From Halobacteriovoraceae bacterium (GTDB lineage Bacteria; Bdellovibrionota; Bacteriovoracia; Bacteriovoracales; Bacteriovoracaceae), in contig JACKAK010000006.1 of the NCBI GenBank assembly GCA_020635115.1, positions 62,001-126,000 of the forward strand: a stretch of DNA of 64,000 nucleotides. Reading direction: 5' to 3'. This document shows positions 35,746-45,499 of this stretch, piece after piece. Numbering within the stretch: position 1 is the stretch's first letter; every line of letters begins with the position of its first letter. Under the pieces are notes generated by a model, which saw nothing but the letters and a program-made list of their open reading frames with translations, searched no databases and was not told where the DNA came from. Position numbers and translations under genes: made by a program.

Positions 35746-36960
35746 ATGGCCCATATTACAAGTAAACAGATGCTTGAAGAGTTTGTTCTGTCAAATTGGA
35801 ATTGTATCAACAAACATATTGATAAGCTCATGGAAAAAACCCCTCCCCCGCTCTACACAAGTGTTGATATTCGTGAAGGTCATGAAAAATTTGCTCCAGT
35901 AGATAATAATCTCTTTCCTGCAGGGTTTAACAATCTTTGTCAGAGAGATCTCGATAACGCTTCATTAGTTTTTGCAAACATATTCGAAAAACAAAATATA
36001 AAAGTAGTTGGAATCTATCCCGAATCAAACACAAGAAATCTTTTTTACCTAGATCATCTGGCCATACTAGGAAAAACAATTCGAGATGCAGGGGTAGAAG
36101 TCTATTTTTTGACATTGGATGAAACTCTTTTCGAAGATAACGATCAGATCGTTTTAACCAGTCAATCAAAATATTCTTTAACGTTTCATTTAGCGAATGT
36201 CGTTGAAAATAGACTTAAAATTAAGGCGGCTCACAAGATTGATCTATGTATTTTGAACAATGACCAATCTAAAAAAATTGGAATTCATTTAGAAGATTTG
36301 GATACTAAAATTTGCCCACACCCGGAACTAGGATGGTACAATAGAGAAAAATCAATCCATTTTGAACTTTATTCACAAGTCCTTGAAGAGTTTTGCAAAG
36401 AATTTTCAATCGATCCAAACCTGATGCAAGCAAAGTTTAAGGCCGTTCACGATGTCGATTTTAGTGAAAAAGAAGGACTGGAGTTACTTGCAACTCAGGT
36501 AGACAACTTAAAGAAAGAAATCGACACAATGCAAAGTGTCTTTATAAAGGCCAATAAAGGTACATATGGAATGGGTATTAGTGTCGTCGAAAGCGGGCAA
36601 GAAATCTTAGATTTAAATCGTAAGGGCCGCAATAAAATGGATATAGGAAAAAATAACTTAAAATTCACATCAATTATTGCTCAAGAAGGTGTTGAGACCA
36701 TCATAAAGTATGATAGTATGCCCGCCGAGATTACAATATATTTGGTGAATGGCCAAAGCGTAGGTGGCTTTATGCGGGCAAATAATCAAAAAGATGCTAG
36801 AAGTAATTTGAATAGTAAAGGAATGGTTTTCAAAAAGTTTTGCATCAGCGAGATTAAAGAAAACCAAGATCACAATATTAAAGAGGCGCTCTACTCTATC
36901 ATAGCAAGGTTATCAACTCTTGCTGCAGGCCATGAGATAAAGAGATTTGGGGCCGAATAA
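35746..36960 (+). CDS. gshA: Glutamate-cysteine ligase, T. ferrooxidans type
   Basis: 404 residues, close to the family length of about 430. This GshA class (GshA_glut) is unrelated in sequence to the E. coli enzyme. Visible landmarks are the N-terminal DNNLFPAGFNNLC, a central HPELGWYNREKSIHF, and the ATP-binding FIKANKGTYGMGISVVESG. Also typical are the closing PAEITIYLVNGQSVGGFMR and NLNSKGMVFKKFC. It joins Glu and Cys to gamma-glutamylcysteine, the first step of glutathione synthesis, in the cytoplasm. GGAG lies 6 bp before the ATG. The next two genes make cysteine, which fits. No glutathione synthetase lies in this window. Confidence 0.88.
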   Translation: MAHITSKQMLEEFVLSNWNCINKHIDKLMEKTPPPLYTSVDIREGHEKFAPVDNNLFPAGFNNLCQRDLDNASLVFANIFEKQNIKVVGIYPESNTRNLFYLDHLAILGKTIRDAGVEVYFLTLDETLFEDNDQIVLTSQSKYSLTFHLANVVENRLKIKAAHKIDLCILNNDQSKKIGIHLEDLDTKICPHPELGWYNREKSIHFELYSQVLEEFCKEFSIDPNLMQAKFKAVHDVDFSEKEGLELLATQVDNLKKEIDTMQSVFIKANKGTYGMGISVVESGQEILDLNRKGRNKMDIGKNNLKFTSIIAQEGVETIIKYDSMPAEITIYLVNGQSVGGFMRANNQKDARSNLNSKGMVFKKFCISEIKENQDHNIKEALYSIIARLSTLAAGHEIKRFGAE

Positions 36961-36976
36961 AGGATAAGGATTTATT

Positions 36977-37960
36977 ATGATGAAAGGGGCCAAAGAAAAC
37001 ATCTTGCAAGCAATTGGTAACACGCCCATTGTGAAGCTCAACAGTATTACTAAAAACATCGCGTCTGAAATATATGTAAAATGTGAATTTATGAATCCCG
37101 GTGGTTCTATAAAAGATAGAATTGGGGCTTATATTTTAGAAAAATCAGAAAAAGCTGGTTTAATTAAACCTGGTGCGACAATTATTGAAGGTACTTCTGG
37201 AAATACAGGAGTGGGTCTGGCCATGTATTGCAATATTAAAGGTTATAAATCAATCTTTGTCATGGCAGACAAACAGTCACAAGAAAAAATAAATAATCTT
37301 AAGGCCTTTGGTGCACAGGTTATTTTATGCCCTACCAATGTTGCTCCTGAATCGCCTGAATCTTACTATAGTGTTTCAAAACGACTAGCAAATGAAATTC
37401 CAAATTCAATTTATATTAATCAATACGACAATCTTTTGAACCGAGATACACATGTTAATATGACTGGCCCTGAAATCTATAAGCAAACGGAAGGTGATTT
37501 CGATGTTTTTATGGCCGGAATTGGTACTGGGGGAACAATTTCAGGGAATGGTATGTATTTAAAATCAAAAATGCCTAATTTAAAAGTTGTAGCAGTTGAT
37601 ATAGATGGTTCAATTCTTAGGCACTATCACGAAACTGGAGAAATCTCTCAGGCCAGGCCATATGTCTTGGAAGGTATTGGAGAGGATATTATACCTCTAA
37701 ATGTAAATTTTGATATTATCGATCAATTTGTCACTGTCTACGATAAAGAATGTTTTCTTATGACAAGAAGACTTTTACAAGAAGAAGGGATCTATGCGGG
37801 AGGATCATCTGGAGCAGTTGTGCAAGGAGCACTAAGATATGCGGAGTCTCTTAAAGAACCCAAGAAAATCCTCTGCATCCTACCTGATTCAGGAAATCGT
37901 TATGCTTCAAAGATTTATAATGACGAATGGATGAAAAAGGGTGGCTACCTTTCAGAATAA
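36977..37960 (+). CDS. Cystathionine beta-synthase / cysteine synthase family enzyme
   Basis: 327 residues. PLP-binding Lys46 lies in PGGSIKDRIG. The substrate loop EGTSGNTGVGLA, the phosphate-binding loop GIGTGGTISG and the C-terminal GGSSGAVV motif are all present. The EGTSGNTG loop and the family-typical ENILQAIGNTPIVKLN start place it in the CBS/CysK group. It lacks the C-terminal CBS energy-sensing domains of mammalian CBS. With a cystathionine gamma-lyase-like gene right after it (24 bp), CBS activity (Ser + homocysteine to cystathionine) is the better guess than O-acetylserine sulfhydrylase. Only assay can decide. Confidence 0.85.
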   Translation: MMKGAKENILQAIGNTPIVKLNSITKNIASEIYVKCEFMNPGGSIKDRIGAYILEKSEKAGLIKPGATIIEGTSGNTGVGLAMYCNIKGYKSIFVMADKQSQEKINNLKAFGAQVILCPTNVAPESPESYYSVSKRLANEIPNSIYINQYDNLLNRDTHVNMTGPEIYKQTEGDFDVFMAGIGTGGTISGNGMYLKSKMPNLKVVAVDIDGSILRHYHETGEISQARPYVLEGIGEDIIPLNVNFDIIDQFVTVYDKECFLMTRRLLQEEGIYAGGSSGAVVQGALRYAESLKEPKKILCILPDSGNRYASKIYNDEWMKKGGYLSE

Positions 37961-37984
37961 GATTAATACTTTTTAGGAGCTTAT

Positions 37985-39148
37985 ATGTCCAAAAATTTTA
38001 AGGACCTGCATTTTGATAGTAAAATTATTCACGTGGGTAATGAACCGGATAGAACGACAGGATCTATCATTCCTCCCATATATCAAACTTCAACCTATGT
38101 CCAAAAATCCCCTGGTGACCATAAAGGTTATGAATATACCCGAAGCCACAATCCGACTCGATCTAGATTAGAAGAATGCCTGGCCTCATTGGAAAATTCA
38201 AAGCACTGCCTCGTCACTGCAAGCGGAATGTCTGCTGTGATGCTCATAATGCATGCTCTTCCGGCCAAGAGTAAAATAATCTGTGGAGATGACGTTTATG
38301 GAGGAACCTATAGACAGTTTTCGACAATTATGAATTCAATGCATGAATTTACATTCGCTGATACAACAGACTTAAAACTACTTGAGAAATTATTAAAAGA
38401 TAAAAGGCCAAATCTTTTGTGGTTAGAAAGTCCAACCAATCCAATGCTTAAAATAACGGATATTAAAAAGGTTTGTGCCTTAGCTAAAAAGACCAACACA
38501 ATGGTTGTGGTTGATAACACTTTTATGAGTCCGTATTTCCAAAACCCACTTGAATTAGGTGCTGATATTGTACTTCATTCAATGACGAAATATATAAATG
38601 GGCATAGTGACGTTGTTGCAGGATGCTTGATGACTAATGATAAAAAATTCTATGATCGACTTTGGTATATGCAAAACTCAATTGGCCCTTGTCAGTCTCC
38701 CTTTGATTCATGGTTAATTTTAAGAAGTTTAAAAACGTTGTCTGTTAGAATGCGCGCACATGAAGCGAATGCTAAAAAAATAGCTTTATTCCTAGAAGGA
38801 CATCCCAAAGTAAAAAGAGTTATCTATCCAGGTTTGAAGTCTCATCCACAACACTTAATTGCAAAAAAACAAATGCATGGTTTTGGAGCGATGATTTCTT
38901 TTATGATTAAAGGGGATCTAAAAGCTGCAAAGATTTTTCTAAAAAATGTAAATCTCTTTTCACTAGCAGAAAGTTTAGGAGGAGTAGAGAGTTTAATTGA
39001 ACATCCAGCAATAATGACTCACGCTTCAGTTCCTAAGAGTGAAAGAGAAAAGTTAGGGATATCAGACAGTCTTATTAGAATCTCTGTCGGGATAGAAAAC
39101 GTAGATGATCTTATTGATGATCTTAAATCAGCTTTCGCCAAATGTTAA
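37985..39148 (+). CDS. Cystathionine gamma-lyase/gamma-synthase family (Cys/Met metabolism PLP enzyme)
   Basis: 387 residues. The family start TKIIHVGNEPD-like segment reads SKIIHVGNEPDRTTGSI. PLP contacts are seen in YEYTRSHNPTR and SGMSAVM. The Schiff-base Lys lies in LHSMTKYINGHSD (about residue 203), and the C-terminal part ends SLGGVESLIEHPAIMTHAS and IRISVGIENVDDLIDDL. In this operon order it most likely cleaves cystathionine to cysteine, feeding GshA upstream. Gamma-synthase is the main alternative. AGGAG sits 6 bp before the ATG. Its stop overlaps that of a convergent gene by 4 bp. Confidence 0.9.
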   Translation: MSKNFKDLHFDSKIIHVGNEPDRTTGSIIPPIYQTSTYVQKSPGDHKGYEYTRSHNPTRSRLEECLASLENSKHCLVTASGMSAVMLIMHALPAKSKIICGDDVYGGTYRQFSTIMNSMHEFTFADTTDLKLLEKLLKDKRPNLLWLESPTNPMLKITDIKKVCALAKKTNTMVVVDNTFMSPYFQNPLELGADIVLHSMTKYINGHSDVVAGCLMTNDKKFYDRLWYMQNSIGPCQSPFDSWLILRSLKTLSVRMRAHEANAKKIALFLEGHPKVKRVIYPGLKSHPQHLIAKKQMHGFGAMISFMIKGDLKAAKIFLKNVNLFSLAESLGGVESLIEHPAIMTHASVPKSEREKLGISDSLIRISVGIENVDDLIDDLKSAFAKC

Positions 39149-39726
39149 AACTCAACATTTGGCACAGGTGCTTGAGGAGTCTGTTCTTGTTGATCAGTTT
39201 TTTCATTCGAACTTGTTTCTGATGTTTCAAGAACAGCTTTGTAATCCTGTCCCCTCGTAAGGACTTCTTTATCTCTAAGATACTTAAGCATTAGCTGATA
39301 GGCGCAGAAAAATTTTCCATGGGAAGAGTCTAAATCTTCTTTATATCCTTCTGCAAAAATCAATCCATCATCCTGAACAATTGATACAAGCTCTGAAAAA
39401 GATTCACAAAAACTTGATTTGGAATTATTACAATTTTCCCATTTAAAAACATCTAGACCTGTTTCGCCATATTTAATATGAACTGGTGCCCTACAAACAT
39501 CAACAATCCATCTTCTTTTGATAAAATGATAGCTTTGATGCTTTAGTTCAATGACACAACCTCTTTTGTTCACAGATATATTTCTTTGCAATAAACCAAA
39601 CAAACCAGTTTTATGTGAAACCTCAGTTTTAAAGTTTGTATCAAGACATTGTTTTTCATCCATTGAGTACGTTGTAAGAGAAATGATGAAAGCAATAAGA
39701 ATAAAATTAAACTTGGACAATAACAT
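39145..39726 (-). CDS. Secreted hypothetical protein, 193 aa
   Basis: A signal peptide (about 1-21, ending TTYS-MD) precedes a mature domain with seven Cys, several in spaced positions (CLDTNF, GCVIEL, DVCRAPVHI, WENCNNSKSSFCESF), suggesting periplasmic disulfides. The tail from about 160 is Gln/Thr/Pro-rich and disordered. No family recognised. The ATG lies 20 bp inside the end of the upstream phosphatase gene, so they form a two-gene operon. Confidence 0.7.
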   Translation of the reverse strand: MLLSKFNFILIAFIISLTTYSMDEKQCLDTNFKTEVSHKTGLFGLLQRNISVNKRGCVIELKHQSYHFIKRRWIVDVCRAPVHIKYGETGLDVFKWENCNNSKSSFCESFSELVSIVQDDGLIFAEGYKEDLDSSHGKFFCAYQLMLKYLRDKEVLTRGQDYKAVLETSETSSNEKTDQQEQTPQAPVPNVEF

Positions 39727-40852
39727 TTTGATCGACCTCGATTACAATGGCCGTTGCATCATAATCAAGAAAACTAGCGGCCATATCTTTTTTAAGCTGA
39801 TAGAAGAGTTCAGTTAAAATCTCCCTCGGTTCATTATGAATGATACTTTCAATAAAGTCATCTATTTCCATACCATTTATGACATCATTACAATTTTTCA
39901 GAAAGCCAGGAGATAAAACAATTATTTTTTCTCCCCTATCTAGCATTTGAGAAATTGAGGCCTTCTTAAAGTTTTCAGGGACAACTTTTAGATCATTGCT
40001 CAAAAAGAGGTGTTGGTTAAAATTAGAGATAAAATGAGTTTCACCAAAATTATGTCCATCTACACTCATTGTCCGAAGATTAAATCGTAATAAGATGAGG
40101 TCAAGGTCTTTTTCCGTTGGTTTTTTAAATTGTAGTGTTGAAATTTCTTGATGTACACCTTTGAGAAAATTTTCCATTACTTCATCACTAAAATGAGTGA
40201 GTGATTTTATGGCCTCAAAATGAGACAAGATTATACTTGAAACAATATAAGAGCTAGATGAAGAGACAAAGAGAACAATTTCATTTTCTGTTTTCAAAAT
40301 GTCATAAAACTCACCGCCAGATTTCACTCCTGCGGCATATTTACTATAGAGTTTGAGACCTTTTAGTTCTTCAGATCTTAAGGGAACAACTGCTTCATGG
40401 ATCCTTTTAATTCGTTCGAGCTGTCCTACTGAATATTGGGTCAATTCTTCTACTTGCTGAACCATATTTTCATCAACAATCTTTTCATTTGTTTGAAAAA
40501 AACGTTTTAAAGTTTTCTTTAAATCCATGCCCAATAAGTCATCATTTGTAGAAATATCAATTATATCAACTGATCCCTCATTTAAATTTCCATAGGACGA
40601 TATTTCTTTTGAGTCCTTATCTGAAATATCATTTGAGTTGTAAAGTATGACATAATTCTTATTTGTTTTTTCTAAATAAGAAATATAATGAATAGAGTCT
40701 TTGCTATACATCACAAAAAATAGATGCTTGGTTGTATTTAATTCCTTAAGTTCATCTATACTTTTGCAAATAGTAGATTCAACATCGGTAGGCAAAAGAG
40801 AGACAATCCTTTTTTCAAGTTTTAAATCAAAGTCGACCAGTATGATCTCCAT
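39707..40852 (-). CDS. SpoIIE/RsbU-type PP2C phosphatase with degenerate receiver-like N-terminus
   Basis: Start set at ATG 40852 (GAGGGG 3-7 bp upstream); a GTG at 40888 extends the frame. The first ~125 residues have the strand pattern of a receiver (MEIILVDFDLKLEKRIVSLL) but without a clear phosphoacceptor DxxMP motif. The catalytic part begins AVVPLRSEELKGLKLYSKYA. The metal site GGEFYD replaces the usual GGDFYD, and the C-terminal metal Asp lies in YDATAIVIEV, where most relatives have DDxT. So this is a SpoIIE-fold protein with altered metal ligands, perhaps weakened or inactive. RsbU-type enzymes dephosphorylate anti-anti-sigma factors; none is encoded nearby. Confidence 0.75.
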   Translation of the reverse strand: MEIILVDFDLKLEKRIVSLLPTDVESTICKSIDELKELNTTKHLFFVMYSKDSIHYISYLEKTNKNYVILYNSNDISDKDSKEISSYGNLNEGSVDIIDISTNDDLLGMDLKKTLKRFFQTNEKIVDENMVQQVEELTQYSVGQLERIKRIHEAVVPLRSEELKGLKLYSKYAAGVKSGGEFYDILKTENEIVLFVSSSSSYIVSSIILSHFEAIKSLTHFSDEVMENFLKGVHQEISTLQFKKPTEKDLDLILLRFNLRTMSVDGHNFGETHFISNFNQHLFLSNDLKVVPENFKKASISQMLDRGEKIIVLSPGFLKNCNDVINGMEIDDFIESIIHNEPREILTELFYQLKKDMAASFLDYDATAIVIEVDQNVIVQV

Positions 40853-40996
40853 ACACCCCTCTAGAAAGATAATAGAACAATATGACACAAAAATGCCTCT
40901 TTTTTGAGGTTTTTTTTCAAAAAAAGTTATTGACTAGTAAATATAACATACTGAAATTGCACCTTTTTGAAGGATTTACTCAAGTTTGTCAGCAAA

Positions 40997-41025
40997 TTGA
41001 CCGAAAATAGTATCGTGCGTAGTTA
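40997..41025 (+). promoter_or_regulatory. Candidate promoter of the HD-GYP gene
   Basis: TTGACC at 40997-41002 and TAGTTA at 41020-41025, 17 bp apart, about 25 bp before the TTG start. Confidence 0.35.
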
Positions 41026-41049
41026 GTAAAATGCATAGAGGAAATAGAG

Positions 41050-41772
41050 TTGAAAAAAGATAATGTAATACAACTTGATTCAGTTTACCTAAATGTTACT
41101 TTATTAAAGTTAATTGAGGAAAACAAAAATCTGAAAGTATTTAGTGAGAAGGCCTTTGAAAATTTATCCAAGTCTCTTCTTAAGGCCCTGCAATTAAAAG
41201 ATGACTACACATACGGACATAGTGCTAGAGTTGCATTTTATTCAAGAAGACTTGGAGTTGAATTAGAATTAAGTGACCAAGAGTTATTTGAGCTTGAATT
41301 GTCTGGTTTATTTCATGACATTGGTAAAATTGGGGTACCGGATAGTATACTTAAAAAACCGACACGTCTTGATCATGAAGAATTTCTAATGATGAAAGAG
41401 CATCCAACGATGACCTATGAAATTCTCTTAGAAGTTGAGGGCCTAGAAAAAATTGCTTTAAGCGCCAAGCATCATCATGAAAGATTTGATGGACGAGGAT
41501 ATCCAGAGGGTTTAAAGGGTGACAATATCCCTCTCTTTTCACGTGTTATTCTCATAGCTGACACATTTGATGCAATGACCTCAACCAGACCCTACAGAAA
41601 AGGTCTTCCCTATGAAGTGGCCTTTCGAGAGTTACGTGATTTTGCTGGTGAACAATTTGACCCACATCTTGTTGAAAAATTCATCGAGGCGATGATCAAA
41701 GATCAAAATGAAAAAACAGATAATTTCTCAATTGAAGTTCTTGGTAAAAAATTCAATAAGGAAGCGGCCTAA
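41050..41772 (+). CDS. HD-GYP domain protein, probable c-di-GMP phosphodiesterase
   Basis: 240 residues from a TTG start; AGAGG at 41037-41041 lies 8 bp upstream. Residues 1-40 are a short helical N-terminus, and the rest is the HD-GYP domain: HSARVAFYSRRLG, catalytic HD in LFHDIGKIGVPD (His89-Asp90), HHHERFDGRGYPEG (141-154) and ADTFDAMTSTRPYR. All metal ligands appear present, so hydrolysis of cyclic di-GMP is likely. There is no attached sensory domain, so regulation may come from partners. c-di-GMP turnover links naturally to motility, and two chemosensory loci are close by. Confidence 0.92.
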   Translation: MKKDNVIQLDSVYLNVTLLKLIEENKNLKVFSEKAFENLSKSLLKALQLKDDYTYGHSARVAFYSRRLGVELELSDQELFELELSGLFHDIGKIGVPDSILKKPTRLDHEEFLMMKEHPTMTYEILLEVEGLEKIALSAKHHHERFDGRGYPEGLKGDNIPLFSRVILIADTFDAMTSTRPYRKGLPYEVAFRELRDFAGEQFDPHLVEKFIEAMIKDQNEKTDNFSIEVLGKKFNKEAA

Positions 41773-41831
41773 GTTATTCTCTAAGAAATATAAATTTTAT
41801 ATATCTTTTTGTTCTTTTGGCCTTGTCATTT

Positions 41832-44372
41832 TTATGCGGCATCTTTCAGTATGCCTGGTCTTTTCTTGAAATTTTTGACAAGGTAATCTCCAGACAAGAC
41901 TGCAATATTTTTATTATTTATAAAGATAGTGCCAAGAATTGATTTATGATCATTTGTAAATTCTTCAACCTTATTAAGAGTTGCTCCGATATCATCTATA
42001 TTTCTTACCATAAGTCCAAATAATTTATTTTCAAATCTCACGACAATCACATTTAGAATATCTTTTTCTAGATAGATATCAGTTGTATTACTTCCAATTC
42101 CACCAATAATTTCAGGATTAATTAAAGGAAGCACTCCTTCTCGATAGCGCATGAGAGATAAAGATCCTGAATATTCAACGCTTTTAGATTTAAATTCTTC
42201 TAGTCTGTGTACAGAATCAAGTGGAATTGCATATTGCTGGCCATTAAGAAGAGAAAAAATCATATATTCATCTTCCTCACCTGCAACTTGATTACTACCA
42301 AAATAATTTTCATAATTTTCATCGAAATCATTCATGATATTGTTATTTTTTGCAATGCCTTTGAGATTAAGAATTAGTGCAATTTCATCATCTCCTATTA
42401 AAGTAGCACCTAGATAGTGTTCAATTGGTTTTAATTGATCAGAGAATTTTTTAACAACAATTTCTTCAATATCATAAATTTCATCTACAATAAGTCCAAA
42501 CTTAAAACCTTCACCTTTCACTATTACGATCTTCTCAATAACTTCGTCTTCAACTTTCATAAGAACATTAGATAGAGAAAGTATAGGAATCAATTCGTTA
42601 TGATGTTTAAGAACTTTCCCTCCTTCAATTTTGTGAATTTTGCTGTGATAATCTTTTTCATCAGTACTGGCCAACGAGATGACTTCTGCAACTTCATCAA
42701 GAGGTAAAGCAAATCTTTTATTTTTGCTGGTTATCATAAGTGAATTGATAATAAGAACAGATCGAGGCACAGGGAGAATCATTAGAAATTTTGTTCCCTC
42801 CCCCAATTTTGAATCAATGAGAATTTTGCCACCGATTTCTTCAACAGATGAGCGAACCATATCCATACCAACACCACGTCCTGAAATATCAGTAACTTTT
42901 TCTGCGGTTGAAAATCCTGATTCGAAAATCATCGTAAAAATTTTGTAGTCAGACATTTTAGAGACTTGCTCTTCTGTATAAAGGCCCTTTTGGATTGCCT
43001 TATTTCTTAATTTCTCTGGATCCAATCCTTTCCCATCATCTTTAATTTCGACAAAAATATTTTCGCCATCTTGATAGGAATTTAAAATAACAGTTCCCTG
43101 CTCAGGCTTTCCAGCGGCCTTTCGCTCTTGGGCATTTTCCACTCCATGGTCTACACCATTTCTGACAAGATGGACTAAGGTATTATTTAATATTTTAGCA
43201 ATTATAGTATCTACTCGTAAATCATCGCCTTTTAATATAAGTTCAATATCTTTTCCTAAAGATTTTGAAGCATCTCGAACAATACGTTTCATTGGACGAT
43301 AAATAACTTCCACAGAAACTTTTCGCATTTCTGTAATTTGTCCCTGAAGTAATGACATTACCTTTGATAGGTCTTCAAGATTTTCTCGAACACCTTCAAC
43401 ATCTCTATCCCCAAAAAACTTTTGTTCAAGTGATTCAGTCGACTTGAATAATGTATTTCTTAAAACAGTTAATTCTCCAGATAATTCCATAGATCGATCT
43501 AAAGTGTTAATCCCGACACTGACTTTATCTTGTTTTGCACCTTCCTCATTTTTTGCAACTTTTACTTTTTTCTCAGTCTCAACATCATTTTTTACTTTTG
43601 TTACATTTTCTTTTTCAAAATGTTCAAGATTAAATATTTTAACAGCTTCTGCTACATCAATATCAATTTTTCCAAACTCTTGATAAGAACTATACATATT
43701 TTTCAATGTATCAAGTCCTCTCAATAAAACATCAATCACTGTATCATTTACTGCTCGAATTCCATTTTTTAGATCATTCACCAGATCTTCATACTTATGG
43801 GTGTAGTCAGAAACTTTTGTTAATCCAACACATGCAGCTGTTCCTTTAATTGTATGGAGTAATCTGAAGTAAGTATTTAACGCTGAAATATCTCCTGGTT
43901 CATCTTCAAGAACAAGAATTAAAGACTCTATTTCTTCAAGCATAGGAGTAGATTCTTCAACAAAAGAAGAAATCATTTCGAATTCTTCCATGATCATTTT
44001 TTTTCTAGTCTGAGCAAAATTATCAATTATTTCATTTAAATCTTCAGGTTTAAATGGTTTATCCACAAATTTACAAATTTGACATTCCATGGCCTTAATG
44101 GCCATATCTCGATTCATATGTCCTGTGATCAATGCAAAAGGGATATCACTCAATTGTGGTAACATTCTTGATCTAAGTTCATACCCTGTCATTTTTGGCA
44201 TTTTAAAATCTGAAAATACCATCAAAACACGTTTTTGGTTTAGATAGAGATAATCAATTGCTTCTTCTGGATCTGTAAACGTAACTAATTTTTCTTCTCT
44301 TGAAGCTAAAAATCCCTCATAGACTTCAAGAATATCCTCATTATCATCAATGCAGACGATCTCCAGTTGCAT
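41832..44372 (-). CDS. Hybrid CheA: receiver-Hpt-kinase-two CheW-like domains
   Basis: 846 residues. An N-terminal receiver has Asp55 in FSDFKMPKMTG and Lys in VDKPF. The Hpt domain carries His173 in LLHTIKGTAACVG. A dimerisation region leads into the ATPase (N box HLVRNGVDHG, G boxes DDGKGLDPE and GRGVGMDMV). Two CheW-like domains follow, the second starting YMIFSLLNGQQYAIPLDSV. A receiver at the N-terminus is unusual, since CheA hybrids generally carry it at the C-terminus. It is the last gene of the second chemosensory operon, 3 bp after the Hpt-receiver gene, and may take phosphate from the first CheA. Confidence 0.92.
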   Translation of the reverse strand: MQLEIVCIDDNEDILEVYEGFLASREEKLVTFTDPEEAIDYLYLNQKRVLMVFSDFKMPKMTGYELRSRMLPQLSDIPFALITGHMNRDMAIKAMECQICKFVDKPFKPEDLNEIIDNFAQTRKKMIMEEFEMISSFVEESTPMLEEIESLILVLEDEPGDISALNTYFRLLHTIKGTAACVGLTKVSDYTHKYEDLVNDLKNGIRAVNDTVIDVLLRGLDTLKNMYSSYQEFGKIDIDVAEAVKIFNLEHFEKENVTKVKNDVETEKKVKVAKNEEGAKQDKVSVGINTLDRSMELSGELTVLRNTLFKSTESLEQKFFGDRDVEGVRENLEDLSKVMSLLQGQITEMRKVSVEVIYRPMKRIVRDASKSLGKDIELILKGDDLRVDTIIAKILNNTLVHLVRNGVDHGVENAQERKAAGKPEQGTVILNSYQDGENIFVEIKDDGKGLDPEKLRNKAIQKGLYTEEQVSKMSDYKIFTMIFESGFSTAEKVTDISGRGVGMDMVRSSVEEIGGKILIDSKLGEGTKFLMILPVPRSVLIINSLMITSKNKRFALPLDEVAEVISLASTDEKDYHSKIHKIEGGKVLKHHNELIPILSLSNVLMKVEDEVIEKIVIVKGEGFKFGLIVDEIYDIEEIVVKKFSDQLKPIEHYLGATLIGDDEIALILNLKGIAKNNNIMNDFDENYENYFGSNQVAGEEDEYMIFSLLNGQQYAIPLDSVHRLEEFKSKSVEYSGSLSLMRYREGVLPLINPEIIGGIGSNTTDIYLEKDILNVIVVRFENKLFGLMVRNIDDIGATLNKVEEFTNDHKSILGTIFINNKNIAVLSGDYLVKNFKKRPGILKDAA

Positions 44373-44375
44373 CTC

Positions 44376-45410
44376 TTAACTCGCTTTCAAATTTTGGAGT
44401 TCTTTTTTCTGCTCCAATATTTGTTGAAGATCTTTTTTCAGGGTCATTCTTATAGTTTCTTTACCTTCTTTTTTAAGAAATTGATCTAAGTCACTAAACT
44501 GATAGAGAATGAAGTTGATACTCTTATTAAGTAGCTTCATCGCCATGTGTTTTTTTACTGATGCTGTGACAATACTTAGAACTTTTGCATCTTTAAAAGG
44601 TTTTTCAATGAAACCATAAGCACCATAACTTAATGCTTCTAAAACAGTGTCTTTTGTTATGTAAGCACTATTTAGAATGACTGGTATGTCTGAATCTATT
44701 TCATGAATTTTTTTAGTAAATTCAACTCCAGTGATTCCAGGCATTTTTATATCAGAAAGAACTGTATCAGGTCTAATTCTTTCAATGTCTTTTAATGCTT
44801 CATCGGCCCTCAAATATGTATATGCTTCAAAACCTTCAGACTCAATAAGTGATTTTAAAATGAATATAATATCTTCCTCATCATCAACAATCATAATTAC
44901 CCCTTTAGAATTTCTTTTCTTCTTCTTCGGAGTTAAAGATGTAACATTTTCAGTTTCATTTTCAATTTCAATATCTATTTGTTTCATTGATTCTTTTTTT
45001 GTAGGAGTCTCAACTTTGGATGTTTGACCCTTAATGACTTCTTCTAAGGTGTTATTTTTAAGTTTTAAAAATTGTTCCATATTTATACGTTGGAACTCGG
45101 CCTGTTCACCTTGTAAAAGTTTGCGAGCTACATCTATTCCATTTAGAAAATAATCAACTTGATTTCGTGCTAATATGTGCCCATCTTTAGTTGATTCAAA
45201 TAAGCTCTCAAGTGAATGCATATGAGTTTGTAATGAATCCAACCCGAACATACCAGCAGCACCTTTAAGGCTATGAAATGCTCTAAAAATTTCATTAAAG
45301 TTATTGTCAAAGTCTGTGTCATCATTGTCTAAGTTTAAAAAGCCATCTTCTGCTGTATCTAGCATTTCTTCAGCTTCAATTAAAAACTCATTTAACATCA
45401 AATTATCCAT
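44376..45410 (-). CDS. Hpt-receiver phosphorelay protein
   Basis: 344 residues. Residues 1-110 form an Hpt domain with His46 in FHSLKGAAGMFG. A charged linker (about 125-168) leads to a receiver (170-290) with IVDDEED, Asp220 in VLSDIKMPGITG and Lys in IEKPFKD. The last ~55 residues are a Lys/Glu-rich helix. No kinase or output domain is present, so it can only pass phosphoryl groups, for example between the two CheA proteins of this locus. An 89-bp gap separates it from cheR, and a separate promoter there is possible. Confidence 0.9.
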   Translation of the reverse strand: MDNLMLNEFLIEAEEMLDTAEDGFLNLDNDDTDFDNNFNEIFRAFHSLKGAAGMFGLDSLQTHMHSLESLFESTKDGHILARNQVDYFLNGIDVARKLLQGEQAEFQRINMEQFLKLKNNTLEEVIKGQTSKVETPTKKESMKQIDIEIENETENVTSLTPKKKKRNSKGVIMIVDDEEDIIFILKSLIESEGFEAYTYLRADEALKDIERIRPDTVLSDIKMPGITGVEFTKKIHEIDSDIPVILNSAYITKDTVLEALSYGAYGFIEKPFKDAKVLSIVTASVKKHMAMKLLNKSINFILYQFSDLDQFLKKEGKETIRMTLKKDLQQILEQKKELQNLKAS

Positions 45411-45499
45411 CTTTGACCTTCTTAAAGTTGGTGACAGATTACTTATCGTTAGATAATCGTAAAATTTAATGTTTTTAAGGAAATTTTAGGTTAATTGAA

